Of a DNA stretch of 64,000 bases, positions 48,642-58,425 are shown piece after piece. This DNA is from an uncultured Bacteroidales bacterium. GTDB lineage: Bacteria > Bacteroidota > Bacteroidia > Bacteroidales > F082. Position 1 is the first letter of the stretch. Each line of letters starts with the position of its first letter. Made by a program: the position numbers and the translations under genes. The stretch is taken from contig ONFO01000017.1 of assembly GCA_900317155.1 (NCBI GenBank), positions 1 to 64,000 on the forward strand. Direction: 5' to 3'. The notes beneath the pieces were generated by a model. It was not told the origin of the DNA. It worked only from the letters and a program-made list of their open reading frames with translations, and ran no database searches.

Positions 48642-50144
48642 ATGATGAACAACCAACGATTGACTCAAACCCAGCGGCAGGAACTGAAGCTTTCGCCGCA
48701 GCAGATCCAGCTAATGAAGCTGTTGCAACTGCCATTAATTGAACTCGAGCAACGCATCAAGGAGGAGATGGAGATCAACCCCGCCTTGGAAGACACCCAT
48801 GAGAACGATTATGAGGACAACGAGCCAATCAACGACGACAACAGCGACGAAGGCGAAAACGACGACTACAACGACGACGAGATTAACTTCAGCAAAGACG
48901 ATGAGTTTGACATCAATGACTACCTTCCTGAAGAAGACCGCGACGACTACTCCTATAAGTTGCAAGCCAACAACTACAGCAGCGATGATGATCCGTACGA
49001 AGCACCTATCGTCAACGAGGAAACTTTCCAAGACTATCTGAACCAACAACTTGCCTACCGCGACCTGACAGACAAGCAACTTGAAATCGGGGAATACATC
49101 ATAGGCAACCTTGACGACAACGGTTACCTCAACCGTCCTGTGCCTAACATCGCTGACGACCTGCTCTTCACCATGAACCTATCAGCTTCTGAAGATGAGG
49201 TTAATGAAGTACTGAAAATTGTGCAGGAGCTCGACCCGCCCGGCATCGCCGCCCGCGACCTACAAGAATGCCTGTTGATACAACTGAAAAGACTCCAAGA
49301 AGAAAACCCATATAACGACTACAGCCTATCCATCACCATCGTCAAAGACTATTTCGAGGAGTTCACCAAGAAACATTACGACAAGATTGCAAAGAAGTTA
49401 GAAGTCAGCAACCGTGAGCTGAAAGCCGCTTTGGACGAAATCCTAAAACTCAACCCGAAGCCCGCCGACGCTTCCAGCTCAGGTTCAAAAAACATCCATT
49501 ACATCACACCCGACTTCTTTGTCTATATCAGAGACGGGAAAGTTGAACTCTCTTTGGACGGCAGAAACACGCCTGAATTGCACATCAGCAAGTCGTACAT
49601 CAAGATGCTGGAGGAATTCTCGAACAGCAAAGACAACAGGAGCAAGCAGGAAGCTGTGCAGTTTGTAAAACAGAAAATCGACGCGGCCAAATGGTTCATC
49701 GATGCCATCAATCAAAGGCAGAACACCTTGTATATCACCATGAAAGCCATCGTTGACATCCAAGAAGAATATTTCCTCACCGGCGATGAGACCAAACTCA
49801 AACCCATGATTCTGAAGGATGTAGCCGACAAGATTGGCTTGGACATTTCCACCGTGTCACGCGTGGCCAACAGCAAATATGTGCAGACACCTTATGGTAC
49901 TTTCCTGCTCAAGTTTTTCTTCAGCGAAGGCATCACCAACGACGAAGGCGAAGAGGTCTCGACCCGCGAAATCAAGAAAATCCTGAAAGACGCAGTGGAG
50001 AATGAAGACAAGGCCAACCCGATGACCGACGAACAACTGATGGTGGTCCTGAAAGAGAAAGGCTATCCCATTGCACGCCGAACGGTGGCGAAATACAGGG
50101 AACAACTCGGGATTCCTGTAGGTAGGATGAGAAAGAAAATGTAA
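48642..50144 (+). CDS. rpoN: RNA polymerase sigma-54 factor
   Basis: 500 residues from the ATG at 48642 (MMNNQRLTQTQRQELKLSPQQIQLMKLLQLPLIELEQRI); the frame is open 21 codons further up through repeat sequence, which is rejected. Region I (glutamine/leucine-rich, contacts the AAA+ activator) is followed by a very acidic region II (residues 40-105, runs of Asp/Asn/Glu), the core-binding domain (RDLTDKQLEIGEYIIGNLDDNGYL; LDPPGIAARDLQECLLIQLKRL), and the DNA-binding part with RpoN box ARRTVAKYREQLGIP. It directs transcription of -24/-12 promoters. No sigma-54 activator is encoded in the window. Confidence 0.96.
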   Translation: MMNNQRLTQTQRQELKLSPQQIQLMKLLQLPLIELEQRIKEEMEINPALEDTHENDYEDNEPINDDNSDEGENDDYNDDEINFSKDDEFDINDYLPEEDRDDYSYKLQANNYSSDDDPYEAPIVNEETFQDYLNQQLAYRDLTDKQLEIGEYIIGNLDDNGYLNRPVPNIADDLLFTMNLSASEDEVNEVLKIVQELDPPGIAARDLQECLLIQLKRLQEENPYNDYSLSITIVKDYFEEFTKKHYDKIAKKLEVSNRELKAALDEILKLNPKPADASSSGSKNIHYITPDFFVYIRDGKVELSLDGRNTPELHISKSYIKMLEEFSNSKDNRSKQEAVQFVKQKIDAAKWFIDAINQRQNTLYITMKAIVDIQEEYFLTGDETKLKPMILKDVADKIGLDISTVSRVANSKYVQTPYGTFLLKFFFSEGITNDEGEEVSTREIKKILKDAVENEDKANPMTDEQLMVVLKEKGYPIARRTVAKYREQLGIPVGRMRKKM

Positions 50145-50245
50145 CTTTACGGGGATTACATATCCCAGTTCCGTTCGGCCGGACTTACAATTCGCTCGAA
50201 CTATACGAACTATAATAATTCGGTAACTTTATCGTTTTTATCATT

Positions 50246-51754
50246 GTGAAAACGAATCTCTATACAAACAAAAAACGTTGGAAATGGGCTTTGGCAGTCA
50301 TCGCCTTGCTCATCATTGGCGTCTCTTTGTGGTATACCAACCATTTGGTGAAATCCATTGCACAGCAGGAAGTCAAGCAAGTGAAGATGTGGGCCGCGGC
50401 CATGGAGCAGCACGCAGTGATGATGAAGTCGACAGAGGAGTTTTTTAATAAGGTGAACGAACAGGAACAGCTTCGTGTCGACCTTTTGGCTAACGCCTAT
50501 CGCCGCATCATGGACATCTCATCCAACGAAAACACGGCCATCTACCTCGAAATCTTACAAAACAACATCAGTATCCCTTTGGTACTCACCGATGGGAAAG
50601 GCAACATCTTATCGTGCAACAACCTTCCTCCCGACCAAGAAGGAAAAACGGTCTTTGACGCTGAGATGAAACGTGCCTATTCGAAATTTCCACCCATCAA
50701 AATCGACCCAGGCTATGGCATCGTGCAATATCTCTATTACAACGAGTCAAGAATCTATACTGACTTGAAGGCCGTTCTGGAAGACATGAGCGACCACTTC
50801 ATGGAGGAAATCACGCTTAACTCGATGGGCGTTCCCGTCATTGTCACCAACGAAGACCAAACCCAAATTCTCAATTTCGGCAACCTCGACTCTTTACTCA
50901 TGCAGGACACCAACTATGTCAAGCAACAGTTGGAAATCATGCGCGACGAGAACGATCCCCTCCAAATCGAATTCATGAACAAAGGCAAAGCCACCATCTT
51001 CTATCGCACAACAGACTTGGTTCAGCAAATGCGCTACTATCCTGTCATTCAATTTGTGGTATTTGCTTTATTCTTATTGATTGCCTATCTGCTATTTAGC
51101 TATGCCCGTCGTTCGGAACAGAATCAGGTATGGGCAGGTATGGCTAAGGAAACCGCACACCAATTGGGCACACCGCTCTCCTCACTGATGGGTTGGATTG
51201 AACTGCTGAAGATGCAAGAGGAACCTTTTGTGGGCACACATGAGATGGAGAAAGATATCGAACGCCTGCAAATCGTCACCGACCGCTTCTCGAAAATCGG
51301 CTCCGTTCCCGTACCTGAGCCAACCGACATCAACTACCTCATCCGCGACACGATGGACTACCTACAAAAGCGGTTTTCCAAAAAGTTCGAATTTGAGATT
51401 AATTTGCCCGATGGTGAGTTAATCATGCCATTGATTCCTTCCCTATTCCGTTGGGTACTCGAGAACCTGACCAAAAACGCTGTTGATGCCATGGGCGACC
51501 ACGGCAAAATCACCCTCGACCTTATTGACGATGGCGACCACATTCACATAGACCTGAACGACACGGGCAAAGGCATCCCAAAGTCACAAATCAAGCAGGT
51601 GTTTAATCCAGGCTTCACCAGTAAGAAACGTGGCTGGGGCTTAGGGCTCTCACTTGCCAAGCGCATCATCGAGGACTACCACAAGGGCAAAATTTTCGTA
51701 AAATCATCAGTGGTAGGCGAAGGGACCACTTTTAGAATTACGCTAAATAAATAA
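50246..51754 (+). CDS. Membrane sensor histidine kinase
   Basis: 502 residues, GTG start at 50246; TAACTTTA at 50224 may be the promoter. Two transmembrane helices (about 14-29 and 266-286) bracket a 235-residue extracytoplasmic sensor region with no recognised domain. The cytoplasmic kinase has an H-box ETAHQLGTPLSSLMGWIELL (phospho-acceptor His305), N-box NLTKNAVDAM, G1 DTGKGIP and G2 GWGLGLSLAKRI. There is no HAMP domain between TM2 and the H-box. No response regulator is adjacent, so the partner is elsewhere. It lies 101 bases after rpoN in the same direction. Confidence 0.92.
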   Translation: MKTNLYTNKKRWKWALAVIALLIIGVSLWYTNHLVKSIAQQEVKQVKMWAAAMEQHAVMMKSTEEFFNKVNEQEQLRVDLLANAYRRIMDISSNENTAIYLEILQNNISIPLVLTDGKGNILSCNNLPPDQEGKTVFDAEMKRAYSKFPPIKIDPGYGIVQYLYYNESRIYTDLKAVLEDMSDHFMEEITLNSMGVPVIVTNEDQTQILNFGNLDSLLMQDTNYVKQQLEIMRDENDPLQIEFMNKGKATIFYRTTDLVQQMRYYPVIQFVVFALFLLIAYLLFSYARRSEQNQVWAGMAKETAHQLGTPLSSLMGWIELLKMQEEPFVGTHEMEKDIERLQIVTDRFSKIGSVPVPEPTDINYLIRDTMDYLQKRFSKKFEFEINLPDGELIMPLIPSLFRWVLENLTKNAVDAMGDHGKITLDLIDDGDHIHIDLNDTGKGIPKSQIKQVFNPGFTSKKRGWGLGLSLAKRIIEDYHKGKIFVKSSVVGEGTTFRITLNK

Positions 51755-51806
51755 TTAAAAACCAGACATTTAAGAAAAAAAACTTGACAAAACTTTTGTC
51801 CTGCAT

Positions 51807-51814
51807 TATCTTTG
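51807..51814 (+). promoter_or_regulatory. -33/-7 promoter for queA
   Basis: TATCTTTG plus C, with a TTG at 51784-51786 spaced 20 bases upstream. Predicted leader about 35 bases. This is one of the clearest promoters in the window. Confidence 0.7.
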
Positions 51815-51854
51815 CACGCTTGTTTAGAGCAAAAAATAGCAAACCTAACATACA

Positions 51855-52904
51855 ATGAAACTCTCACAATTTAAATTTAACCTGCCGAGCGAGCTGATTG
51901 CACTACAGCCATCACAAAACCGCGATGAAGCCCGCTTGATGGTCGTTGACCGCAAGACTGGAAAAATCGAACACCGCATTTTCAAGGACCTGGTGGATTA
52001 TGTTAAAGACGGCGATGTGTTTGTCATCAACAACACCAAGGTGTTTCCCGCCAAACTCTACGGCGAGAAGGAGAAAACTGGTGCTAAGATTGAAGTGTTG
52101 CTGCTCCGTGAGCTGGACCATGAGAGCCGCCTTTGGGATGTGCTCGTCGACCCGGCCCGTAAAATCCGCATCGGCAATAAACTCTATTTCGGCGAAGGCG
52201 ACGAACTGGTGGCCGAGGTCATCGACAACACCACCTCGCGCGGCCGTACGTTGCGTTTCCTCTACGACGGCACCTACGACGAGTTCAAGAAAACCCTTTC
52301 CGGACTCGGACATACCCCCATCCCAAAGGAACTCAACCGCGACGAACGCCCCGAAGACGCCGAGGACTTCCAGACCATTTATGCCAAAGTAGAGGGCGCC
52401 GTCTCTGCCCCTACCGCTGGCATGCACTTCAGTAAGATCCTGATGAAACGCTTGGAAATCGTTGGTGCCTCCTTCGCTGAGTTGACCCTGCACCCCGGCA
52501 TGGGCAACTTCCGCGACATCGAAGTGGAAGACCTCACCAAGCACAAGCCCGACTCAGAAGAGATGTACATCGACGAAGAGTGCTGCACCTTGGTCAACGA
52601 GGCCAATGCACGCCACAACAATGTGTTTGCCGTGGGCACCACTTCACTGAAAGCCCTTGAGACAGCCATGACCATCGGTGGTAAGATCAAGCCCTACAAA
52701 GGCTGGACAAATAAATTCATCTTCCCACCTTACACTTTCTCAGTGGCCAACTGCATGATTACCAACTTCCACCTGCCCAAATCGCCTATGATGATGGAAG
52801 TGGCAGCATTTGCCGGCTACGACCTGCTCATGAAAGCCTACAAGGAAGCTATTGCAGAGAAGTATCGTTTCTTCACTTATGGTGACGCGATGCTGATTAT
52901 TTGA
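51855..52904 (+). CDS. queA: S-adenosylmethionine:tRNA ribosyltransferase-isomerase
   Basis: 349 residues, usual length. Signatures: [92 protein letters not shown], and [15 protein letters not shown] and [24 protein letters not shown] near the end. It transfers the ribosyl part of S-adenosylmethionine to preQ1 at the wobble position of tRNA, forming epoxyqueuosine. No preQ1 riboswitch is visible in the short leader. It is followed by glyS across 99 bases of AT-rich repeat. Confidence 0.97.
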   Translation: MKLSQFKFNLPSELIALQPSQNRDEARLMVVDRKTGKIEHRIFKDLVDYVKDGDVFVINNTKVFPAKLYGEKEKTGAKIEVLLLRELDHESRLWDVLVDPARKIRIGNKLYFGEGDELVAEVIDNTTSRGRTLRFLYDGTYDEFKKTLSGLGHTPIPKELNRDERPEDAEDFQTIYAKVEGAVSAPTAGMHFSKILMKRLEIVGASFAELTLHPGMGNFRDIEVEDLTKHKPDSEEMYIDEECCTLVNEANARHNNVFAVGTTSLKALETAMTIGGKIKPYKGWTNKFIFPPYTFSVANCMITNFHLPKSPMMMEVAAFAGYDLLMKAYKEAIAEKYRFFTYGDAMLII

Positions 52905-52965
52905 ATGCTGAATGCTGAATGAGGTTTGAGGTATGTTGAATTTTGAACCTTTGAATCTTAAATTT

Positions 52966-52988
52966 TAAATTTTAAATCTTTGAATTTT
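52966..52988. repeat. AT-rich interspersed repeat, copy 2
   Basis: Exact reverse-complement match over 23 bases to 10676-10698. It contains AATCTTTG, one base off a -7 box, so it may supply the glyS promoter. Confidence 0.7.
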
Positions 52989-53003
52989 AAATAATTAACA
53001 ATA

Positions 53004-54527
53004 ATGAACCAAGAAGACTTTTTCAAGAAAATAACCGCTCATGCGAAGGAATACGGTTTTATCTTCCCTTCGAGCGAGATTTATGATGGATTGTCAGCCG
53101 TTTACGATTACGGACAGAATGGCGTGGAGCTGAAGAAGAACATCCGCGAATACTGGTGGAAGGCCATGGTGCAGATGCACGAGAACATCGTCGGTATCGA
53201 CGCCGCCATCTTCATGCACCCCACCACCTGGAAGGCCTCGGGCCACGTCGACGCCTTCAACGACCCGCTCATCGACAACCGCGACTCGAAAAAACGCTAT
53301 CGTGCCGATGTGCTCGTCGAGGACTATATGGCCAAGATCGAGGAGAAAATTAATAAAGAGGTGGAGAAAGCCCGCAAGCGCTTCGGAGATGCCTTCAACG
53401 AGGAACAGTTTGTGACCACCAACCCGCGCGTGCTCGAACACAAGGCCAAAATCGAGGAAATCAGCCACCGCCTGTATGGCGCCATGGAACGTAACGACCT
53501 CGACGCCATCAAGCAGCTCATCCTCGACCTGGAGATTGTCTGCCCCATCAGTGGTACCCGTAACTGGACCGACGTGCGTCAGTTCAACCTGATGTTCGCC
53601 ACCAAGATGGGTAGCGTTGCCGACGGCTCCGACACCATCTACCTGCGTCCCGAGACGGCACAAGGCATCTTTGTCAACTACCTCAACGTGCAGAAAACCG
53701 GCCGTATGAAGATTCCGTTTGGCATCGCTCAGACCGGAAAGGCCTTCCGTAATGAGATTGTGGCTCGTCAGTTCATCTTCCGTATGCGCGAGTTCGAGCA
53801 GATGGAGATGCAGTTTTTCGTCCGCCCCGGCACGGAGCTCGAATGGTTCCAGCACTGGAAGCAGGAACGCCTCGCTTGGCACCTCTCCTTGGGCCTGCCC
53901 GCTGAGAAATACCGCTTCCACGACCACGAGAAGCTGGCCCACTACGCCAACGCCGCCACCGACATCGAGTTCGACTTCCCCTTCGGCTTCAAGGAGCTGG
54001 AAGGCATCCACAGCCGCACCGACTTCGACCTCTCGGCCCACGCCAAATACTCGGGCAAGAAACTCCAATACTTCGACCCCGACACCAACGAGAGCTACAC
54101 ACCTTACGTCATCGAGACCTCCATTGGCCTCGACCGCATGTTCCTCGCCATGTTCAGCAACGCCTTCACCGAGGAGAAGTTGGAAGACGGCTCGGAGCGC
54201 GTGGTACTGAAGCTGCCGGCCATCCTGGCACCTTATAAGGTTGCTGTGCTGCCGTTAGTCAAGAAAGACGGTCTGCCGGAAAAGGCCCGCGAAATCATCG
54301 ACTCGCTGAAGGCCGACTTCATGTGCCAGTACGAGGAGAAAGACTCCATCGGCAAGCGCTACAGAAGACAGGATGCCATCGGCACGCCGATGTGCGTCAC
54401 GGTGGATAACGACACCTTGGTCGATAACACCGTCACTGTCCGCGACCGCGACACGATGGCCCAAGTACGCGTCCCGATTGAGAACCTGCGTACGATGATT
54501 TTCGATGAATTGAAGCCGAAGAAATAA
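53004..54527 (+). CDS. glyS: Glycine--tRNA ligase, single-chain homodimeric type
   Basis: 507 residues. This is the archaeal/eukaryotic-like single-chain GlyRS used by Bacteroidota, not the alpha2beta2 form. Features: N-terminal ITAHAKEYGFIFPSSEIYDGLSAVYDYGQNGVELK, motif 2 region YLRPETAQGIFVNY and GIAQTGKAFRNEI, FRMREFEQMEMQFF, motif 3 in TSIGLDRMFLAMFSNAF, and a C-terminal anticodon-binding domain (LAPYKVAVLPLVKK to YRRQDAIGTPMCVTVD). It charges tRNA-Gly in the cytoplasm. The next gene starts 6 bases after the stop, so they are co-transcribed. Confidence 0.97.
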   Translation: MNQEDFFKKITAHAKEYGFIFPSSEIYDGLSAVYDYGQNGVELKKNIREYWWKAMVQMHENIVGIDAAIFMHPTTWKASGHVDAFNDPLIDNRDSKKRYRADVLVEDYMAKIEEKINKEVEKARKRFGDAFNEEQFVTTNPRVLEHKAKIEEISHRLYGAMERNDLDAIKQLILDLEIVCPISGTRNWTDVRQFNLMFATKMGSVADGSDTIYLRPETAQGIFVNYLNVQKTGRMKIPFGIAQTGKAFRNEIVARQFIFRMREFEQMEMQFFVRPGTELEWFQHWKQERLAWHLSLGLPAEKYRFHDHEKLAHYANAATDIEFDFPFGFKELEGIHSRTDFDLSAHAKYSGKKLQYFDPDTNESYTPYVIETSIGLDRMFLAMFSNAFTEEKLEDGSERVVLKLPAILAPYKVAVLPLVKKDGLPEKAREIIDSLKADFMCQYEEKDSIGKRYRRQDAIGTPMCVTVDNDTLVDNTVTVRDRDTMAQVRVPIENLRTMIFDELKPKK

Positions 54528-54532
54528 AACCT

Positions 54533-55321
54533 ATGCAAGTCAAATGTGATTTCTGCGGGGCGATGATTGACGAGACAAAGGAGCGCTGCCCGAATTGCGG
54601 CGCTCCGCTCTCGGGTGCTAACCGTACGTCCGCTGAGCAGCCCAAGACCATCGAAGAGCTGCAGAAATGGTATGTGGCGCACCATCTACCGCCAGAAGAA
54701 ATCACCAGGTTTTTCATCGGCAAGAACATCACCGAGCCCAAGGCTTTCGGTATCTATAGAGACGGCAATGGCGACTTTGTGGTTTACAAGAACAAGTCGA
54801 CTGGAGAACGTGCCATCCGCTATCAAGGTGCCGACGAGAAGTATGCCGTCAATGAATTGTACCAGCGCCTAAAGGCGGAAATCGCCGACCAGAAAGGCAA
54901 CCGTCCTGCAAGCAGCCCGCAGCAGCCTTTAGTAGACAGTAAGAAAAAGAGGAGAAAAGGCTGCCTGATTGCCGTCATTATCTTTTTTGCCATGGGCATC
55001 TTAATGGCCGTTTTTGACAACACACCTCCTAACGGCTACTACAACTACAACGGTACACAATACTACCATCAAGGCTCGTCATGGTATTACTACGACAAAG
55101 GGCAAGACGATTGGTTCAAATCCTATGACGACCCCGACATCACGGACAAAAATGCAAAGGACTACCAAACCTACCACCATACGGGTAAATCGTTCGAAGA
55201 GTCTTGTTGGTACGATTCAGGGAGCCATAGCGACGATTCCGGCTGGGACAGCGACAGCAACTGGGACAGTGGCAATGACTCGTGGGACAGCGGAAGCACC
55301 GATTGGGATTCGGACTGGTAG
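54533..55321 (+). CDS. Zinc-ribbon membrane protein with acidic tryptophan-rich tail
   Basis: 262 residues. The N-terminus is a rubredoxin-like zinc ribbon (CDFC at 5-8 and CPNC at 19-22). Then comes a domain of about 80 residues with KTIEELQKWYVAHHLPPEEITRFFIGKNITEPKAFGIYRDGNGDFVVYKNKS, a Lys/Arg-rich stretch, one transmembrane helix (about 142-160), a Tyr-rich segment, and a low-complexity tail of repeated D/S-W-D-S units. The topology suggests a cytoplasmic zinc ribbon and an outside acidic tail. Similar zinc-ribbon plus single-helix proteins are common but uncharacterised. It is coupled to glyS by spacing only; no functional link is known. Confidence 0.8.
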   Translation: MQVKCDFCGAMIDETKERCPNCGAPLSGANRTSAEQPKTIEELQKWYVAHHLPPEEITRFFIGKNITEPKAFGIYRDGNGDFVVYKNKSTGERAIRYQGADEKYAVNELYQRLKAEIADQKGNRPASSPQQPLVDSKKKRRKGCLIAVIIFFAMGILMAVFDNTPPNGYYNYNGTQYYHQGSSWYYYDKGQDDWFKSYDDPDITDKNAKDYQTYHHTGKSFEESCWYDSGSHSDDSGWDSDSNWDSGNDSWDSGSTDWDSDW

Positions 55322-55543
55322 TATTAGGATTGCCTCTGGCAAGAAAGGCTCTGCCTTCGGCGTAGCCAAATCCGAGAAAAATCATTTTCAAAATCTCTCA
55401 AAATTCAGTTTTTGGGAGTTTTTTTTGTTTTTGGTTTTGATATGTTTCTTGCGAAGCAATCCCTTAACAACATAGACAACCACATAGACAACGGTTGGAT
55501 TTCAATTTTACAACAATTTGAAATCCAATCGTTTATTTTTTAT

Positions 55544-55551
55544 TATCTTTG
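55544..55551 (+). promoter_or_regulatory. Upstream -7 box of the surface-protein cluster (P1)
   Basis: TATCTTTG plus C follows a hairpin and T-run. A transcript from here would meet another hairpin and TTTTTT within about 40 bases. Confidence 0.5.
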
Positions 55552-55613
55552 CGGATTGATAGACAAGGCCTCTTAGGGGCTTGACAATTGGTTTTTTGTC
55601 TTGAGAATTGTTA

Positions 55614-55621
55614 TACTTTTG
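55614..55621 (+). promoter_or_regulatory. Downstream -7 box of the surface-protein cluster (P2)
   Basis: TACTTTTG plus C. Transcript would start near 55628 with a leader of about 78 bases. Confidence 0.55.
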
Positions 55622-55705
55622 CGTTGCAGACATCAGAACGATGTAGGCGAAAGTTCATGAACGGATTAAAAAAGGTATTATCAACAATCAAAAACATCTA
55701 CGACC

Positions 55706-58405
55706 ATGAAAAAGTTATTCACATCATTAATTATGGTGGTGCTGGCAATAAGTTCCTTCGCACAGAATTACCATTTCTCTGCCGTGTGCGAATCGGGGCA
55801 GACTTTGTATTACCGTATTCTCTCCGAGGAAAACCAAGAAGTGAAAGTGACATTTCCAAACAACAATCCTGCAGGCTGGGATGACTATGCACAACCTGAA
55901 GGAGACCTTGTCATCCCTGAATTTGTCGAACACGAAGGTATAACCTACACCGTAGTTTCCATTGGCGACAATGCATTCGGGAGGTGCTATAGTATTTCAT
56001 CTGTTGAACTCCCTAATAGCATTAGGAGAATTGATTATGAAGCTTTTTGGTACTGCACGGGACTCTCCAGCGACCTTGTCATCCCCGACCAATGCACTTT
56101 CATCGGTGGCTATGCCTTCATGGGCTGTTCGGGGCTTTCTTCATTGACCATCGGCGCTTCCGTCAATACCATACAATATAGTGCTTTTGAAGATTGTATA
56201 GGTTTGCAATCCATCCACTGCAAAACTCCAGCACCACCATTCGCCGAACATATTCCAAGCAACCCTTATTATGAGGATCGCAGTATATTCCATAATGTTC
56301 CCACCGACATTCCAGTATTTGTCAGTTGCCTTACCATCGACCAATTCCAGATGAGCCAAGATTGGAGCCGATTTACTAACTTGGAAGGCATTTTCGTAGG
56401 AGCACCCTTGCTAACAGTTGATGTCAACAACCCCGAATACGGCTCTGCCGAAGTGGTCTCCATTCCTGAAAATTGCGACGAACTAACTGCAACCGTGCGT
56501 GCCACACCCAGTCCAGGCCATACTTTCGGTTATTGGAAATGTGGATCCGTTGTTTCTTTTGACCAAGAATATACTTTCACCCTAAAACATAATACCACTC
56601 TTACTGCCTATTTTGATTGTATAGCAATAATTGACGATGAAATCGCTTTCCCTGACCATATTGTTGGAAGAAAGTATAATGCCTCTGGCCAAGTCACAAA
56701 TGAATACCCCTCTAATTTCGTCTATTCCAATGAAGGCATAATGACGGACTTCTCATTTCCTGGAATCGTTTCAACCCAATACAATTTTGCACATTTCCCT
56801 TCTCGCCCCTCCTCCTTCCTTTCCTTTTTTGGCGGACATCCATTGATGACAGAACGTTACAATTTTGGCTATAACAACTACAACAAAATCGAACACTCTA
56901 GTGTTGATCGCGATGGAGCCGGGGATTCATACATTAGCCATTATTACTACTATTATGATGACGAAATGAGACTGATAGAAAAGGAATTCTATTATAACGA
57001 TTACATCTACTTTGAAGGCTACACCCAAAGGCATTTCTACGTCTATTCTGACGGAAACCGAACCAGAACAGACTCAGTTGTACACTATAACACAAGCGAA
57101 GGTCATGTTTCCAAATGGACTCTAACCACAAACCATTACAACCAACGAATCCAACCCTTGACCGTCGAAAATGAGACTTTCAACAGTGCGGGCGAACTGA
57201 CAGCTCACACACTAAAAACCTATTCTTACACCTCAAGCAATAAGACGGATAGCATCATCACCCAAACCTTCATCGACGGAGAATGGGTCAACTCGAGCCT
57301 TATCCATTACGTTTATGACAATAAGAACCGTGTGGTTGAATATCAAACAGGCTCGTGGTCGGCTGAAAACGAGGTTTGGAACATCAACCATAAGATCATT
57401 TATGACTTCAACGATGAGGAGCAAAAGCTCATCGTATCGTTCAAAAAGAAAAACAATGGTGAATGGATATGGGACACTTTTTCAGGACAAACCCTATTCT
57501 ATGAATCAGAGTTATACGAATGGCAAAGAGCTATATCTAACTATATAGGTTTATACATCAACCAATTTGAAATCGACTTGCATTATGTAACGAAAGAGAT
57601 TGAATTTCCTTTGCAGTCGGAATGGTATTATGAAATCGTGTGGGATGATGGCAGCACCACCTATCAGCATCTCGAATACGCCTCCGACACTACCATCGGC
57701 ACCTCACGCCCCAAGGTCATCGTGCGCAGCAACACGCATTATGACCGCGATACCATTAACGAAGTGACCCATGAATATATCCTTGAGGAAAACGGCATCG
57801 TCTATTGGTGGAACAATACATTGCAGGAATTCACCACGCTCTATGACTATAACGCTGAAACAGGCGACGAATGGGAAATCAAGGTGGGCACGGAGAGCAT
57901 CATCGTTCACGTGGACCATGTGGATGTCTTCGAATATCAAGGGGGAACATTTAAAATGCTGCAAATCAGCGATGCAAACGACATCTTCAACGGCGACATT
58001 GTCGTCGGATTTGGCCACATGACCAGTTTCTTCCCTGAAAAACTGATGAACCAAGGCAAAGGCTTCCGCGTGGATGGACTCCGATGCTATTGGGTGGAAG
58101 GTGCCTTGCTCTATCACAACGGTGAAGAGGACTGCGATGCCATCCATAGCGAACTGCAAGGCGTGGGGAAAACTCATGGGGATAGTTTCGTGGTGTATCC
58201 CAATCCAACCACCGGCATTCTCACCATTCATCATTCAGCATTCTTCATTCATCATTCCGAATTCAGAATTACCAACCTGATGGGACAAACCCTCCTGCAA
58301 GGTTCAATTAATGCTGAAACCCAACAGATTGACATAGCAAACCTGCCTGCGGGCATGTATTTCATTAATGTGGGTGAACAAACCACGAAATTTGTTGTAA
58401 AATAA
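55706..58405 (+). CDS. BspA-like leucine-rich-repeat surface protein with T9SS tail
   Basis: 899 residues with signal peptide (MKKLFTSLIMVVLAISSFAQ). The N-terminal NYHFSAVCESGQTLYYRI starts a domain shared with the gene at 62330. BspA-type LRR_5 repeats follow (VVSIGDNAFGRCYSISSVELPNSIRRIDYEAFWYC and so on, to about 200). A Tyr/Asn/His-rich RHS-like middle (about 330-630) comes next, then a 190-residue module (SEWYYEIVWDDGSTTYQHLEY to EEDCDAIHSEL) shared with the next gene, and a type A sorting domain ending GMYFINVGEQTTKFVVK. BspA repeats are known for host-protein binding and adhesion. First gene of the 55706-64000 cluster; the next starts 20 bases later. Confidence 0.88.
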   Translation: MKKLFTSLIMVVLAISSFAQNYHFSAVCESGQTLYYRILSEENQEVKVTFPNNNPAGWDDYAQPEGDLVIPEFVEHEGITYTVVSIGDNAFGRCYSISSVELPNSIRRIDYEAFWYCTGLSSDLVIPDQCTFIGGYAFMGCSGLSSLTIGASVNTIQYSAFEDCIGLQSIHCKTPAPPFAEHIPSNPYYEDRSIFHNVPTDIPVFVSCLTIDQFQMSQDWSRFTNLEGIFVGAPLLTVDVNNPEYGSAEVVSIPENCDELTATVRATPSPGHTFGYWKCGSVVSFDQEYTFTLKHNTTLTAYFDCIAIIDDEIAFPDHIVGRKYNASGQVTNEYPSNFVYSNEGIMTDFSFPGIVSTQYNFAHFPSRPSSFLSFFGGHPLMTERYNFGYNNYNKIEHSSVDRDGAGDSYISHYYYYYDDEMRLIEKEFYYNDYIYFEGYTQRHFYVYSDGNRTRTDSVVHYNTSEGHVSKWTLTTNHYNQRIQPLTVENETFNSAGELTAHTLKTYSYTSSNKTDSIITQTFIDGEWVNSSLIHYVYDNKNRVVEYQTGSWSAENEVWNINHKIIYDFNDEEQKLIVSFKKKNNGEWIWDTFSGQTLFYESELYEWQRAISNYIGLYINQFEIDLHYVTKEIEFPLQSEWYYEIVWDDGSTTYQHLEYASDTTIGTSRPKVIVRSNTHYDRDTINEVTHEYILEENGIVYWWNNTLQEFTTLYDYNAETGDEWEIKVGTESIIVHVDHVDVFEYQGGTFKMLQISDANDIFNGDIVVGFGHMTSFFPEKLMNQGKGFRVDGLRCYWVEGALLYHNGEEDCDAIHSELQGVGKTHGDSFVVYPNPTTGILTIHHSAFFIHHSEFRITNLMGQTLLQGSINAETQQIDIANLPAGMYFINVGEQTTKFVVK
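58225..58242. repeat. Intergenic-type repeat inside a T9SS gene
   Basis: Exact 18-base match (reverse complement) to the tract after asnS (48557-48574). Here it is in frame and encodes IHHSAFFIHHSEF between the PNPTTGILT and RITNLMGQ strands of the sorting domain. Confidence 0.7.
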
Positions 58406-58425
58406 ACCATTAAAAACCTAATACC

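Larger units (their letters stand above)
55322..55705 (+). other. 384-base intergenic region with hairpins and tandem promoters
   Basis: No credible gene. In order: a weak hairpin with a T-run near 55396-55426 (probable terminator of glyS and the zinc-ribbon gene); an 11-bp hairpin TTGGATTTCAA / TTGAAATCCAA (55495-55528) followed by a T-rich run; a -7 box TATCTTTG (55544-55551); an imperfect hairpin plus TTTTTT (55564-55598); and a second -7 box TACTTTTG (55614-55621), about 84 bases before the surface-protein ATG at 55706. Confidence 0.6.

Noticed and set aside
48735..49079. A 114-codon hydrophobic minus-strand frame opposite rpoN
   Set aside because: Its valine-rich hydrophobicity is the reverse complement of the Asp/Asn/Glu-rich acidic region of RpoN, not a real membrane protein.
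51784..51854. A preQ1 riboswitch ahead of queA
   Set aside because: The leader after the promoter is only about 35 bases, and no H-type pseudoknot pattern could be made out.
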